Below are positions 10,526 through 21,150 of a DNA stretch of 64,000 bases, in pieces. Below the pieces are notes generated by a model. That model searched no databases and had not been told where the DNA came from. It saw only the letters and a list, made by a program, of their open reading frames with translations. Location: contig JADFTS010000045.1 of assembly GCA_015680905.1 (NCBI GenBank), forward strand, positions 181,001 to 245,000. The letters run 5' to 3'. The position numbers and the translations under genes are program-made. The stretch comes from Coptis chinensis. Taxonomy: Eukaryota > Streptophyta > Magnoliopsida > Ranunculales > Ranunculaceae. Position 1 is the first letter of the stretch. Each line of letters opens with the position of its first letter.

Positions 10526-10951
10526 ATCTACTGTTGCCATCTTTACAAAAAGATTTAGGCCATAACATCAAGAGACAAGGTAGTCGTGTAAATGTGTAAT
10601 TGACATGATGTATTATCATTTTGGGCCGGGCCTAAACCTTGATACAACCGGAACACATGCTTTCTGAACTATTTATTTATTTTTCCCAAAAGAATTGAAT
10701 TTTTAAATCAAGAAGAAACCTTTTAGTTACAAAAGGAGACGAGATGTTTAGATTATGAGGAAAACTTGGGATGTTGAGAATAGGATCAAAGTTTATGAAG
10801 CAGAGAAAATTGAATATCAATAGTGAAACCAAGAAACGCCGCCCTCGCCAGAAGTTAAGCCTAACCGGCAACGAAGAAGGAGGAGATGACCGTGTGCTTT
10901 GTTGTATTTATGAAAGGTAATTACCGCTTGTAATGAAGTTAAATCCGACCT
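10526..10951. other. Sequence upstream of the kelch frame
   Basis: Mostly non-coding. A short codon-like run EEGGDDRVLCCIYER ends at TAA near 10919 and may be an upstream piece of the kelch gene in another frame. Confidence 0.35.
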
Positions 10952-12007
10952 TTGATAATCTTGGTAGTAGTAAAAGTAAAATTAAAAATGTCCCTTGTTT
11001 ATTATGGGAGCTTCCTTCTTTATGGATTTAGATGTGCTTCAAGAGACTCTAAAGTTTATATTATTGGAGGTCTTATTTGTGATTCTCACTGTCTTAATAT
11101 CATCATATTTCATCATCGACCGTCCGTGTCATTGACACTCCCTCTTTTGGCAAGATCGCTAGTATGAGTGTGGGCACCGCAATGTATCGCGGGCAAGTTT
11201 TCGACTTTAACGACTGTTTTGGATGGGAAAATTTATGTATTCGGTTCTACCGGGGGAGCCGGGGGAGGTTTTGATCCGCTACTTAATAGGTGGGAAGGTT
11301 TACCTTATCCTTCTGAAAAGGTTATTAACCTTTTAAAGAGTAGGGTTGGTATGCCTGTAGTTTATGAAAAACAGAAGAAGATTCTTGTGTTATACAATGG
11401 CGTTTGTGAGTGTTATTTTGATGTATCTACTCATTTATGGAAATATGATCTAATTTTGCCTATAAGAAAGGACTGCTATATGACCCGGGGTGGAAGTGTT
11501 ATTGTAGATGACCGTCTATACATGTTCTGTTTGCCTAAAAAGGAATTGTATGCCTATGATCTAGTCCAGGGAGGGCAAGACTTCATTCTGGTGCATGGTT
11601 TAGAAAAGTCCGTCGAGTCAATAAATCTTCACGATCGTCGAGCAGGATACACACGTATGTTTCATTTGGGAAACAGAGTTATATACATGGTCTAGCTTGT
11701 AGGGACTTTCTCTTCGTATGATGTGAATTGTGTTGAATATTATCGTGATTCATCGTTTGAAGTTTCATATATGTCAACGACAGAGATGGTTGCTTGCATC
11801 TTTGTTGTTGACCGCCGCGATTACTATTTCCTCAAAGGTTTTGTCGATGTCTCGATTGCTTTGCAATGTAAGTATTCATGTCTTTGTCTTTCAATTTTAA
11901 TTTTTCAGTTTTTTTCCCCGGCGAGTCATAGTTGGTGGTCTTGGGAGCTGGAAACACCTTCGGAGGATTTGCATGCTTCAATGATGATGCGAGGAGAACT
12001 TCCATAG
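10952..12007 (+). pseudogene. Kelch-repeat protein fragment (F-box/kelch-like)
   Basis: One reading frame runs through this interval and is interrupted by TGA at 11165 and TAG at 11693. It contains kelch-blade signatures: DSKVYIIGG, then DGKIYVFGSTGGAGGGFDPL with NRWEGLP, then DDRLYMFCLPKKELYAYDL. Three or so blades are visible. Plant F-box/kelch proteins use such beta-propellers to bring substrates to SCF ubiquitin ligases, but no F-box is visible upstream, so the specific function is unknown. A GTAAGT at 11867 and TTTTCAG at 11910 resemble splice sites, but the 43-base gap is short for a plant intron. Both sides are bounded by inverted copies of one repeat. Confidence 0.6.
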
Positions 12008-12038
12008 TCCATCAAGCATCGCTTTGATGCCGATCTCT

Positions 12039-12117
12039 CGGAATGAACATTTGGCAGTGTTGGCATGGTAAATATCGAAAGTATAAAAGACGAAATACCG
12101 GAGGTGAAATATCGAGT
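12039..12117. repeat. Inverted repeat right of the kelch pseudogene
   Basis: Reverse complement of 10451-10525 with a few differences, including an extra eight or so bases in TTGGCAGTGTTGGCATGG. It begins 31 bases after the end of the kelch frame. Confidence 0.75.
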
Positions 12118-12743
12118 GCCGAGGTAGTGCCATCGCTTCCTCTAGTAATCAAATAAATAATGACATTGGTAAAGTTTTAGCCATCACTTCAGGTGCTTGC
12201 GCTATGATACTTATACATCATTTAGTTTATAGATAGAATAGAAGTCAAAAGGAATAAAAGCAAGAGATAAGATCGAGAAAAAGCAGGTCTTTGATTGCAG
12301 CCGACATTGCTCTGGGCTAGGTAAAAGAGAATAAACCTGCGGTTAACTTACCTTATTCCTTGGGTTGTATTTGTTGAAAAGGACAGCGGAAATATCTGGT
12401 GATAGTTTGCGTTGATCCTATCCTTGATATGAGCTCTCTTGGGCTACGATTGAGGTGAACAGTGAGATAGTGGTGGATTGATAAAGAAGGAATTGTAACC
12501 CTTTTGTTTTGCTACCGCTTTTGAACTAATCATATTAAACCGGATTGCTTATCCAAGAAAGTATGGTATACATTACTTAGACAAACCGTGAAGGATATTA
12601 CTTGGGCAATGGAATATTATGAGCAGCCTTCCCTATGGGCGGCTATCCTTTCACACGAATAGCCTATCTGATTTGCTGAAATGAGTTGTTTCTTTCTCCG
12701 ATAACGGGTGAGCTGAGTTGCGATTTAACGGGTATTTAAGAAT
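12118..12743. other. Intergenic sequence upstream of the histone H3 fragment
   Basis: No convincing coding frame was seen. The last bases include a possible LRF remnant of histone H3 (near 12718-12726), but the rest of the upstream H3 sequence is not recognisable. Confidence 0.4.
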
Positions 12744-12842
12744 GTTGCTGCTTTGCAAGAGGTTGCTGAGGCTTATTTGGTCGGGCTATTTGAGGACACA
12801 AACCTCTGTGCAATTCATGCGAAGCGAATCACTATCATGCCT
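12744..12842 (+). pseudogene. Histone H3 fragment (alpha-2 to loop-2 region)
   Basis: A 33-codon stretch reads [20 protein letters not shown] and then [13 protein letters not shown]. It is nearly identical to the conserved C-terminal part of the histone-fold domain of canonical histone H3, with two substitutions relative to the usual plant sequence (EVAEAY for EAAEAY, RITIMP for RVTIMP). The next codons (RVRS, then stop) do not continue the usual KDIQLARRIRGE end, and no N-terminal tail lies upstream. It is an isolated fragment without a promoter or full histone fold. It resembles canonical H3, not the centromeric variant CENH3, whose corresponding segment differs. Confidence 0.85.
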
Positions 12843-13538
12843 AGAGTGAGGAGTTAGGAGACGAAGTAAGATGTAAAACGCCATGTAATAATTCGTCACG
12901 AGTATGTAGAGTGTAGTTAAATAATTGACTGAAAAAGTAGGCAACCCCTTTTTGGCAACCACAGTGTCCAATCCAAGTTTAATTTGTCCCCACGATGTGA
13001 TCGAACGTTAACTTGTACTTGTGAAGATTATAACATGTTATAGGTATAAACTGATTGATCGTATTCTTCATTCTCAAAGAATATGTTATTGTCTTTGAAG
13101 GTCGACATAGTTATGGGCCGGGTCTCCTACTTATAAACGATTAGTGAGTTTGTGAGTTACTGCGATTTGAGAATGTTATTATCTATTTAGAAATTTTGTT
13201 AAAAGAAGACAATTACATGTGTGCAGAAGGTGATCGCAAACACATATTCTACCCAAAGTTATTTTTATTCTTATGAATTCCAAAATGAGCAGTTACATAT
13301 CGAAACAATGCAATCATAACAACATACTCAAGAGGTGCGAACTAGCAAAGTTGGTAAAATATTTGGGTGATGATACCAACTAGAGCGATGGGGATTGAAC
13401 CCTGGCAACATCAAAGAGTTCTCATTTAAAACATGTTAGGCAATAAAAATAATACCATATTTATTTATGGGTTCTTATTTGCATATATAATGTTTAATGG
13501 TAATCAAAACGCGATGAACATCCAAGTTATATGTAGTG
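12843..13538. other. Intergenic sequence, nothing recognised
   Basis: No coding similarity. A stretch at 13335-13405 has tRNA-like boxes in the wrong order and is not called as a tRNA or SINE. Confidence 0.45.
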
Positions 13539-14030
13539 TTCTAAAAAACACTAGGCGGTGGGAGAGGGCCTAATGCCTAGGCTTTCTAGGCAGTGCCTAG
13601 ATGGGCTGGGCGGTAGGCAGTTTTTTTCCCTAATATATATAATAATACACACATACTACAAGAAATGAAGAAAATCATTTACCATAACTCAAAAAATAAT
13701 CGAACACGAACAAAGATACTTATTACAAAAATGCGTAATAGTTGATAAATATTGACTTTATATAAAAATATACTCTCTGTTATAGTGCCATATAATTTAC
13801 ATTAGATTTAAGTCTTTTAAACTCATTCAAATCTTAAGCCTACACGAGCCTTTATTTTTGGACATTTAATCATTTAAAAAAAAAAAAAAAAAAAAACTTG
13901 ATCGGATCGCCTAGAAGCCGCCTAGCCTGCTTAATCAGTCCGCCTAGACCTGCTTAGTCGGTCCACCGATTTTTTAAACGACTTGGGCCTAGGCGAGTAG
14001 GTTGGGCAGTGCCTAGAGTGATTTTTAGAA
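13539..14030. mobile_element. CCTAGG-rich MITE-like element with terminal inverted repeats
   Basis: The left end reads TTCTAAAAAACACTAGGC and the reverse complement of the right end reads TTCTAAAAATCACTCTAGGC. Inside each end are several GCCTAGGC-type motifs that can pair over about 90 bp, and an A tract of 22 bases sits near 13868-13890. The 492-bp length and lack of coding sequence fit a MITE. No exact target duplication was found (left flank ATGTAGTG, right flank TAGTAGTT), so the superfamily is undecided, though hAT is plausible. Confidence 0.65.
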
Positions 14031-14249
14031 TAGTAGTTACATGCATGCTAGATAACCGAAGCCATAATGGAATTATGGATGGACACTTGAAAAACAATTC
14101 TCCTATAACAAGCACGAGATAATGAGGGTCGGATTACTGAGATTTTGTGAAACCGTGGAATGGGTTGGAATTTCATGGGTTGGAATTTGAAATTTCGGGC
14201 ACAGTGTGTATGAAAAAAATTGAGGTCTCTCGGGCTAGTTCCCGCTCTA

Positions 14250-14560
14250 TTAGTTGCTAAAAATTTAAAAATTTAAGTCATCCCGCCCCGAGATTTGATT
14301 GAACCCAAAGTTTAAAAATTTAAAAATTTGAAAGAGGGATTTTAAAAACCCAAAGTTGAAGTCATCCAGCTAGATATGAAAGAGGGGGAAGTAGGCCGAG
14401 ATTTGAGTGAACCCAAAGTTTAAAAATTTAAAAATTTGAAAGAGGGATTTTAAAAACCCAAAGTTGAAGTCATCCCGCTAGATATCAAAGAGGGGGAAGT
14501 AGGCCGAGATTTGAGTGAAGCCAAAGTTAAATTTAAAAATTGAAGTGAAGCCAAAGTTTA
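14250..14560. repeat. Tandem repeat of about 115 bp, two full copies and partial ones
   Basis: GAGATTTGAnTGAACCCAAAG, then TTTAAAAATTTAAAAATTTG, then GAAAGAGGGATTTTAAAAAC and GAAGTCATCC...AAGTAGGCC recur from about 14289 and 14398. A third, truncated start is near 14507. A degenerate partial copy lies before 14289. Confidence 0.75.
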
Positions 14561-14661
14561 TACCCGCTTAACTCAAAATTTGAATAGATTTGAGTTTTGA
14601 GAAAAGGAAACCCTATTCTTGTTGCAGAAAATAGAAATAGAGAGAGAGAGAAAATGTGTGA

Positions 14662-14733
14662 TTAACTGGTCCTGATGGGCGCGTTATTGGCGGTGGAGTT
14701 GCTGGTGATTTAATGGCCGCTAGCCAAATACAA
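14662..14733 (+). pseudogene. Exon fragment of an AT-hook/PPC (AHL-type) DNA-binding protein
   Basis: The frame reads LTGPDGRVIGGGVAGDLMAA then SQIQ and stops at a GTAAGC donor (14734). GPDGRVxGGGVAG followed by AAS and VQ is the hallmark of the PPC (DUF296) domain of plant AHL proteins, which bind AT-rich DNA through an AT-hook and trimerise through PPC. Intron-containing AHL genes plausibly have a splice site at this point. Neither the AT-hook nor the next PPC exon (VVVGSF-type) is visible, so this is a stray exon piece. Confidence 0.65.
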
Positions 14734-15117
14734 GTAAGCCCTTGCTTCTTTTTTCTGTTTGTTTCCGGACCAGTGAGTTGACGGTGAATGAATTGTTAGG
14801 TATTCTAGCATTACTTGTTAATATAATTTGTTGAGATACTAATGCATGTTGTTGAGCAGAATTACATAAATCATAAATGTTAACAATACACTGTTATGAT
14901 TTAAATAATATAAAATGCAGTGGTTATATAGATCAAAGAGGCTCTGTTTATCTCTAGTCCTCTAAAGCAAAAAAGCTTAGACGTGAATGGTTGTCTGGAC
15001 GTAAATTTGTACAAAGAGGAGGCAAGCACCGAAAATTTGAATAGTTAATAAGTTGTAACTATACTGTTGGAAAAGAAGTGATTTAGAAAGCTGAGAACAT
15101 TAATTTCTCATATTTGC
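14734..15117. other. Intergenic sequence before the orphan LTR
   Basis: AT-rich, no coding similarity. Part of the right end could belong to the internal 3' region of the retrotransposon whose polypurine tract lies at 15137-15151. Confidence 0.4.
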
Positions 15118-15151
15118 TTGAGGACAAGCAAAATGATGTTTGGGGGTGGTT
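15118..15151 (+). mobile_element. Retrotransposon internal 3' end with polypurine tract
   Basis: TTGAGGACAAGCAAAATG followed by TGTTTGGGGGTGG is the characteristic end of the internal region in plant Athila/Tat-type gypsy elements. The G-rich run is the polypurine tract that primes plus-strand synthesis. It directly precedes the LTR starting at 15152. Confidence 0.75.
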
Positions 15152-16650
15152 TGATAAGAGCCTAAAAACTGTAGTTTTAACAATAATACTTTTAGACCAA
15201 TTATGCGAGTAATAAATAAGAGTTAATGCTGATTACGTGCTTTTATGTATTTCAGGCATTGAAGTCAATTATGTGCAGAAATGTGCCACTTTGGCGAGAT
15301 AAAGGAGCAAGGATTGGTTCCTAAGAATTTCTATGATTAAAGGCCAAGATTCAAGGAGAAAAAGCCTTTGTAAAGACCGGTCAAAAGCTGAAAAGTCAAA
15401 GTCAACGCGGGCAGAAATAGTACACAAAGTCAGCAGAACTTCGAAGACTGTAGCTTTGGACTCAGGCCTCGGAATTGGGCCTACCTTATGTCAAAATGAC
15501 CGACTTGGAAAGAGCTTTCCAATGGTCTAAGCCTTCACCCAATCAGAGGAGCCAAAGTGGACGAAAAGTCTATTGAAGTCAAATCCAGCTGAAAAGGGCT
15601 CTGTGGATCGAAGAAATTGGGCTTTGGGCTATATTTTTTCGGCCTAAAACATGGCTCCTCAGCCCATGCACGAAAATGTGGATCTGGTCTCCTCCATTTC
15701 AACATACAAGACTTAACTCTTAAAGAGATAATTAGTTTAGGTAGCAAGTAGCCATTAGAGAATGTTTTAGATATAGTTTTTAGAATCCATTAATTAATTA
15801 GTTTTTATTATCTTGTTTTAATTTAGTTATTGAATTATTATTATTGCTATTTCATTAGATCAATAAAGTTAATTAGTTCTTCATAATTTAGTTTCAATTT
15901 CCATCAATTATTTAGTTTCAATTCATAGATTTAGTTATTTATCATTATTAGTTTCAACCAAATCTTGCATGAGTAGTTTCCTTTTGAATTCAAATAAGCA
16001 AAGTTAGAATCTTTATACCATGTCTTGCTTAAATTCATATAGAAATGATAGCTTAATGATTCTAGGTTAAACCTCCATTAGAGGGGGTTGAAGAAGCCTT
16101 GATGAAGCTTGATTTGTGTTTGCGTAGAATAGTCGTGAATTTCCATTCCATTCTAAAAAACGATTAGTTCACCATGAGAATGGGTTTGATTGTTTCACAT
16201 GCTAGATGTTAGTTGGTAGAGATTACCATGAACAACTAGGGATTAGGAAGAACCAATTGTTATGTGAAAGCAGTTCAATTCGGATTACGACGATTCTTCG
16301 TTAGTAAATTAAGTCGAGTTAAGGTGGAATCAATCCTCCCTAATTCCTTATCATAGTAACAATTTAATATTTCCGTAGTTGAATTATTATAGTTAGTATT
16401 TTAGTATTTGAATTGCCATCGTAGTATAGTTTCGTAAAACTCTCATTGACTTTGGTAGGATTGATAATCTTAGGAAATGTGAATTCTAAAGAACTAGGAG
16501 TGGAACGAATCTTCTATTCCCACTATATTGTTATAGACTCGAGAGTAGAAATCTTTGATAAATAGTCTAGTCCCAAGTATAGTTTTAGTTTTACTTACGT
16601 TTGAGTTTAATCATTTATTCGTAGGTAAAACTATCTTTTTACTCTTATCA
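15152..16650 (+). mobile_element. Long terminal repeat (3' LTR) of a truncated gypsy element
   Basis: The LTR begins TGATAAGAGCC and ends ACTCTTATCA, so its ends are inverted (TGATAAGAG / CTCTTATCA) with the canonical TG...CA. It follows a polypurine tract, which makes it a 3' LTR. No second copy or internal coding region belonging to it is visible. Directly after its last base the Tat-lineage protease frame begins in mid-gene, so the two elements were joined by insertion or deletion. Confidence 0.75.
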
Positions 16651-17159
16651 ATGTACAAAAGATATTGGTAGATTGTGGAAGTTCAGTTAATATTTTATTT
16701 TGGAAAGCATTCAAAGGAGTTGGTCTCGATGAGACGCATTTGAAACCACCAAAGTTCAATTTATATGGTTTTAATGGAACTTCTACCAAACCTACTGGGG
16801 AGATAAAATTACCAGTTCGAGCTGGGCCTCAAATGGTGATGACGAAATTCGTGGTCATCAAGCACCAATCTAATCACAATGCGATACTGGGGAGGAAATG
16901 GATACATAAAATGCGGGCTGTACCCAGTACATTTTATCAAGTACTCAGATTCCCAACTATATATGGATTGCACGAGATAAGGGGAGATCAATCAGAATCA
17001 GAAAAGTGTAATTTTGTTACGGTAAAGGGAATGATGAAGGGAAAAGCCAAGATACGTATGCGTCTTGGAAAACTCTGCTTAGCAGTTACAGCAAACTTTA
17101 CCTGCCGATACCAACATACAGATACAGGAGCAGGTAAAGTTCACTCAGGAGATGAATAA
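16651..17159 (+). pseudogene. Tat-lineage retropepsin (protease) fragment
   Basis: Contains ILVDCGSSVNILF, the catalytic loop with Asp followed by Cys-Gly in place of the usual Ser/Thr-Gly, and later NAILGRKWIHKMRAVPSTFY and IHEIRGDQ-like sequence typical of this lineage. The frame starts abruptly at the LTR boundary, so the N-terminal part is lost. It ends at TAA 17157-17159. Confidence 0.75.
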
Positions 17160-17259
17160 GCATGAGGAGCCACCATGGGAAAGGAAAACAATAGAAACGG
17201 TGGACAAGGTTAATATCGGTAAAAGAGAAGAGGAGCATTATACGTTCATAAGCACATAA

Positions 17260-18160
17260 ATGGCGGTGGATATAAGAAAAGAGTTGGTAGTGTTTTTGGA
17301 AGAGAATCAAGAAGTTTTTGCGTGGTCGATGTCAGATCTCACCAGTATCGATCCAGAAATATGTTTGCACAAGTTAAATATGGAAGAAGATGCAAAGACA
17401 GTGCATCAAAAGAATAGAAAGGTGAGACCAATGTACGAAAAAGCAGTGCAAGCAAAGATACAAAAAATGTTAGATAATGGCATCATTAAAGAAGTTGAGC
17501 ATTCTGAATGGGTAGCAAATATAGTGGTAGTACCTAAGAAGGATGGTCGAGTTCGAATGTGTTGATTTTACTGATGTAAATAAGAAGTGTCCAAAGGACC
17601 ATTATCCCAAGCCCAGAATTGATTAATTGGTCGACCGAACAGCTGGTTTTGAGTTGATCAGTTTTTGCGATGGTTATTCAAGGTATTTTCAGATTCTAAT
17701 GGCGGTATTAGATCAGTTGAAAACGGCTTTCGTGGTCAATGGAGGTATATATTGCTTCGTCAGAATGCCATTTGGGTTGAAGATTGCTAGAGCTACTTAT
17801 CAAAGGCTAGTGGAAAAGATGTTCAAAAAACTCATCAAGCGTATTGTTGAGGTCTATATTGATGACATGGTCATCAAATCTATGAGAGCTGGTGATCATA
17901 TAAAAGACCTCGATACGGTATTCAGAATATTGAGGGAGTTTAATATGAAGTTGAACCCTGAGAAATGTACCTTCGGGGTCAGTTCGGGAAAATTTTTGGG
18001 TTATATTGTTACGAAGCGGGGTATCGATGCTAATCTTGATCAAATACAAGCGCTTCAACAAATGTCATCACCTACAACTCGAAAGCAAATACAAAGGCTG
18101 GCGGGAAGAATAGCGGCGCTCAACAGATTCATTTCTAAAATATCTAATCATTGTAAGCCA
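17260..18160 (+). pseudogene. Tat-lineage reverse transcriptase fragment
   Basis: Finger and palm motifs are present: KIQKMLDNGIIKEVEHSEW, VVVPKKDGRVRMC, then after a frameshift DVNKKCPKDHYPKPRID, MPFGLK and the catalytic YIDDMV at 17855-17872. CTFGVSSGKFLGYIVTKRGI follows. A frameshift near 17563 and a TAA near 17624 break the frame. The second catalytic aspartates are present, so loss of function comes from the frame breaks. Confidence 0.85.
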
Positions 18161-18168
18161 CTTTTAAA

Positions 18169-18675
18169 TTGCTTAAAAAGAACGTCAAGTTCTGCTGGAA
18201 TGAGGAATATGAAGACGCATTTTTTGAATTAAAGAAATATTTGCAAGAAATGCCAACCCTAACAAAGCCAGGTGAGGGAGAAAATTTGCTTCTTTATTTG
18301 GCTGTATTAGATTTTGCTATAAGCTTTGTCCTCGTGAAGGTGGAAAATAGTTCGGAAAAATCAGTGTATTTTCAAAGTAAAACGATGCTCGAGACTGAGA
18401 CTCGATATTCGATGATAGAAAAGTATGCTTTGGCACTTTTATTCTCATCTCAAAGATTAAAGCCTTATTTTCAAGCACATTCGGTGATAATAATGACGAA
18501 TCTACCATTAAAGCAAACTCTAGCAAAAACTGCTAAATCAGGAAGGATGTCTAAGTGGTCGGTACTAATAAATAAATTCGGTGTCGAGTATCAAAACCGG
18601 GTATCGGAAAAGAGTCAGGTACTAGCCGACTTCCTGGCTGATTTTCCATCTGAAGATGCCAGTTGGGGCTTGTAA
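18169..18675 (+). pseudogene. Tat-lineage RNase H (gypsy-type) fragment
   Basis: The segment AFFELKKYLQEMPTLTKP followed by LLLYLAVLDFAISFVLV and ETRYSMIEKYALALLF is the connection plus RNase H domain that follows RT in gypsy elements. The frame is shifted relative to the RT part (overlap at 18169-18232). It ends DFLADFP before a TAA at 18673. Confidence 0.8.
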
Positions 18676-18690
18676 GAAGAAGAGTTCGCA

Positions 18691-19473
18691 ATGCTACAAG
18701 AGCCTGATGACGTTGTCGATACAGACGATCCATGGGTTGGAACAAATGGTTGGAGACTATTTGTTGATAGATCTTCTGGAGGAAAAGGGTGTGGCATCGG
18801 AGTAGTGTTGGTTACTCCTGAAAATCAAAAACTCGAGACGACAATAACATTGGGTTTCCATGCATCAAACAATGAGGCTGAATATGAGGCTTTGATAGCT
18901 GGTCTCGAGATGGCTAAGTCTCTCAATATAAAGGAGTTATCGATTTTTAGTGACTCGATGCTCGTGGTCAGCCAGATCAATGGAGCATACTCAGTAAAAT
19001 GTGAAAACATGGTCGATTACTTGAATTTTATAAAGTCCAAGTTAAAGAATTTCAGTAGAATAAGGCTGCAGCATCTCAATAGGAATGAAAATCGACATGC
19101 GGATGCTTTAGCATATATGGCAGCAATGCTGGAAAACACGGAGGGTCATACTCTGCATATCGGCGTTCAAGAGAAGCCGAGCATCGACATTGAAAGATTA
19201 GCAGTTATGGAGATTGATACACTGGGGGCGTCATGGATGGTACCATATACTTCATATTTGGCTAGCAGGGAGATAGTGGAGGACAGAAATGAGGCCAGAA
19301 GAATCAAATCTGGTGCCCAAAGATATATATTGATTGATAATGAGTTGCATCGAAAGAATCCTGGAGGTCCACATTTGAAATGCGAATCGTATGAGGAAGC
19401 ACAACTAATCATTGCTGAGCTTCATGAAGGGGAATGTGGAAACCACTCAGCTGGTAGGTCATTGGCAAAATAA
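18691..19473 (+). pseudogene. Second (archaeal-type) RNase H domain of the Tat element
   Basis: WRLFVDRSSGGKGCGIGVVL, NNEAEYEALIAGLEMA, IFSDSMLVVSQINGAY and HADALAYMAAM carry the conserved D, E, D and D positions of an RNase HI fold. The additional RNase H downstream of the gypsy one marks the Tat lineage. The C-terminal third continues toward the integrase zinc-binding domain (SYEEAQLIIAELHEGECGNH) before a frameshift near 19470. Confidence 0.85.
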
Positions 19474-20454
19474 AATCACAAGACAAGGTTATTTTTGGCC
19501 CCAGATGCGAAGGGACTGTCTTCAATATGCGAAAAAGTGTATACAATGCCAAATTCATGGGAAGGCCATACATGTTCCTGCTGAAGAATTGCATTGTGTT
19601 TCAAACCCATGGCCTTTTGCTCTATGGGGAATGGATATTGTTGGTCCACTTACACCAGGGAGGGGCAAAAAAAGGTTCATATTGGCAGTCACAAATTATT
19701 TTACAAAATGGGTGGAAGCCATAGCTCTGCAGCATATCAAAGAAAAGGATGTCAGAAATTTCCTGTTTGAAAGGGTTATATGTCGATATGGTTTGCCTTA
19801 TGCTATTATATCAAATAATGGTCCACAGTTCGAAGGAGGGAAAGTGAAAACTTTTTTAGAATCTTACAAGGGTTTAGGTAACGGGCTCAAGGTAACGGGC
19901 AGGCAGAGGCAACAAATAAATCCATTATAGATAACATCAAGAAGAAATTAGAAGACAAGAAAGGTCTTTGGGTGGATGAGCTCAATAGTGTTTTATGGGC
20001 TTATAGAACAACACCTCGAACAGCCACGGGTGAGTCACCTTTTACTTTGTCTTATGGTATGGAGGCAGTAACTCCATCAGAAATGGTGGTATCGACATCC
20101 AGAACAAAGATGACAAAGAATGGTCAGAATAATGAAAGGATGGCTTCAGAAGTTCTAAATCTCGAGGAAACAAGGGATCAAGCAAGGCTAAAGCTCGATA
20201 CCTATCATACGCAGCTTAGAAAAGCTTTCAACAAGAAAGTAAAGGAAAGACATTTTCAGGAAGGTGACTTGGTGTTGAAAGTGGTCACTCAAGCTACTAA
20301 AGAAAAAGGGGCTGGCAAACTAGCGGCAAGTTGGGAAGGGCCTTATATCATTCAGAAGGTTGGAGTCAATGGAGCATATTACTTACAAACAGCTGAAGGT
20401 GCAATATTGCCAAAGCCTCAAAATATAAGCAATTTGAAAGCATTTTATCAATGA
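19412..20454 (+). pseudogene. Tat-lineage integrase
   Basis: The HHCC zinc domain (HEGECGNH ... CIQCQ) is followed by the catalytic core GMDIVGPLTPGRGKKRF and by IISNNGPQF, where the second catalytic Asp of the usual SDNGPQF is Asn. The region with the third catalytic residue (NGQAEATNK) is in a shifted frame near 19895-19930. The C-terminal part (19972-20454) is open, with DELNSVLWAYRTTPRTATGE and WEGPYIIQKV. The D-to-N change and frameshifts make it inactive. Confidence 0.85.
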
Positions 20455-20574
20455 AAAGTATTTAAAGTTTCATGATGTAATTTTTGTTGTCAAGGTTGTA
20501 CATTCAATAAAGATATTGTCATTCTCGAAAGCATTAGTTATACATGGATAACAAATATTTGTATCTCTAGAAGT

Positions 20575-21150
20575 ATATGATTGATAATAGGTCAAGAAAA
20601 ATCCTGGTAATATGTAGATCCTCATCTCGATACCAGGTAAATGAAATCCTGTTCTTAGCAGCAATGCGAGTTCAGGTCAATAAAATCCAGTTCTTGATAG
20701 AAATGTCAAGTTCGGGTAAAAAAATCCTAGTGATCTGTAGATCCTCATCTCGATACCAGCTCAATAAAATCCTGTTTTTGGCAGCAATGCGAGTTCAGGT
20801 CAATAAAATCTAGTTCTTGATAGAAATGTCAAGTTCGGGTAAAAAAATCATGGTGATCTGTAGATCCTCATCTCGATACTAGGTCAATAAAATCTGAGTT
20901 TTTGGTAGCAATACAAGTTCAAGTAAATAAAATCCAGTTCTTGATAGAAATGTGAAGTTCGGGTCAAAAAATCCTGGTGATCTATAGATCCTCATCTCGA
21001 TACCAGGTCAATAAAATCATGTTCTTGGCAGCAATGCAAGTTCAGGTAAATAAAATCCAGTTCTTGACAAAAATGTCAAGTTCGGGTCAAAAAATCCTGT
21101 TCTTGGCTACAATGCAAGTTCAGGTCAATAAAATCCTATTTTTAGCAGCA
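20575..21150. repeat. Tandem repeat of about 121-127 bp downstream of the Tat integrase
   Basis: Blocks containing AGATCCTCATCTCGATACCA recur near 20617, 20738, 20859 and 20986, alternating with AAATCCAGTTCTTGATAGAA and AATGTCAAGTTCGGGT blocks. About four and a half copies are present. Such arrays are common in the non-coding 3' region of Tat elements. Apparent open frames here follow the repeat period. Confidence 0.85.

Larger units (their letters stand above)
16651..20454 (+). mobile_element. Degenerate Tat-lineage Ty3/gypsy retrotransposon, pol region
   Basis: Protease, reverse transcriptase, RNase H, a second (archaeal-type) RNase H and integrase occur in this order in the same direction. 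Dual RNase H is diagnostic for the Tat lineage (Ogre, Retand, TatIV and relatives). Frameshifts and stops separate nearly every domain, and gag and the 5' LTR are missing. The 5' side is cut by the LTR ending at 16650. The 3' side continues into tandem repeats and an antisense ORF. Confidence 0.85.

Noticed and set aside
12744-12842. Possible centromeric histone CENH3, given the nearby large satellite
   Set aside because: The residues ([20 protein letters not shown]) match canonical H3, and the fragment is 20 kb away from the satellite.
13335-13405. tRNA- or SINE-like boxes (AGTTGGTA and GGGATTGAACCC)
   Set aside because: The A-box-like sequence and the B-box-like sequence are on incompatible strands or in the wrong order, and no cloverleaf can be drawn.
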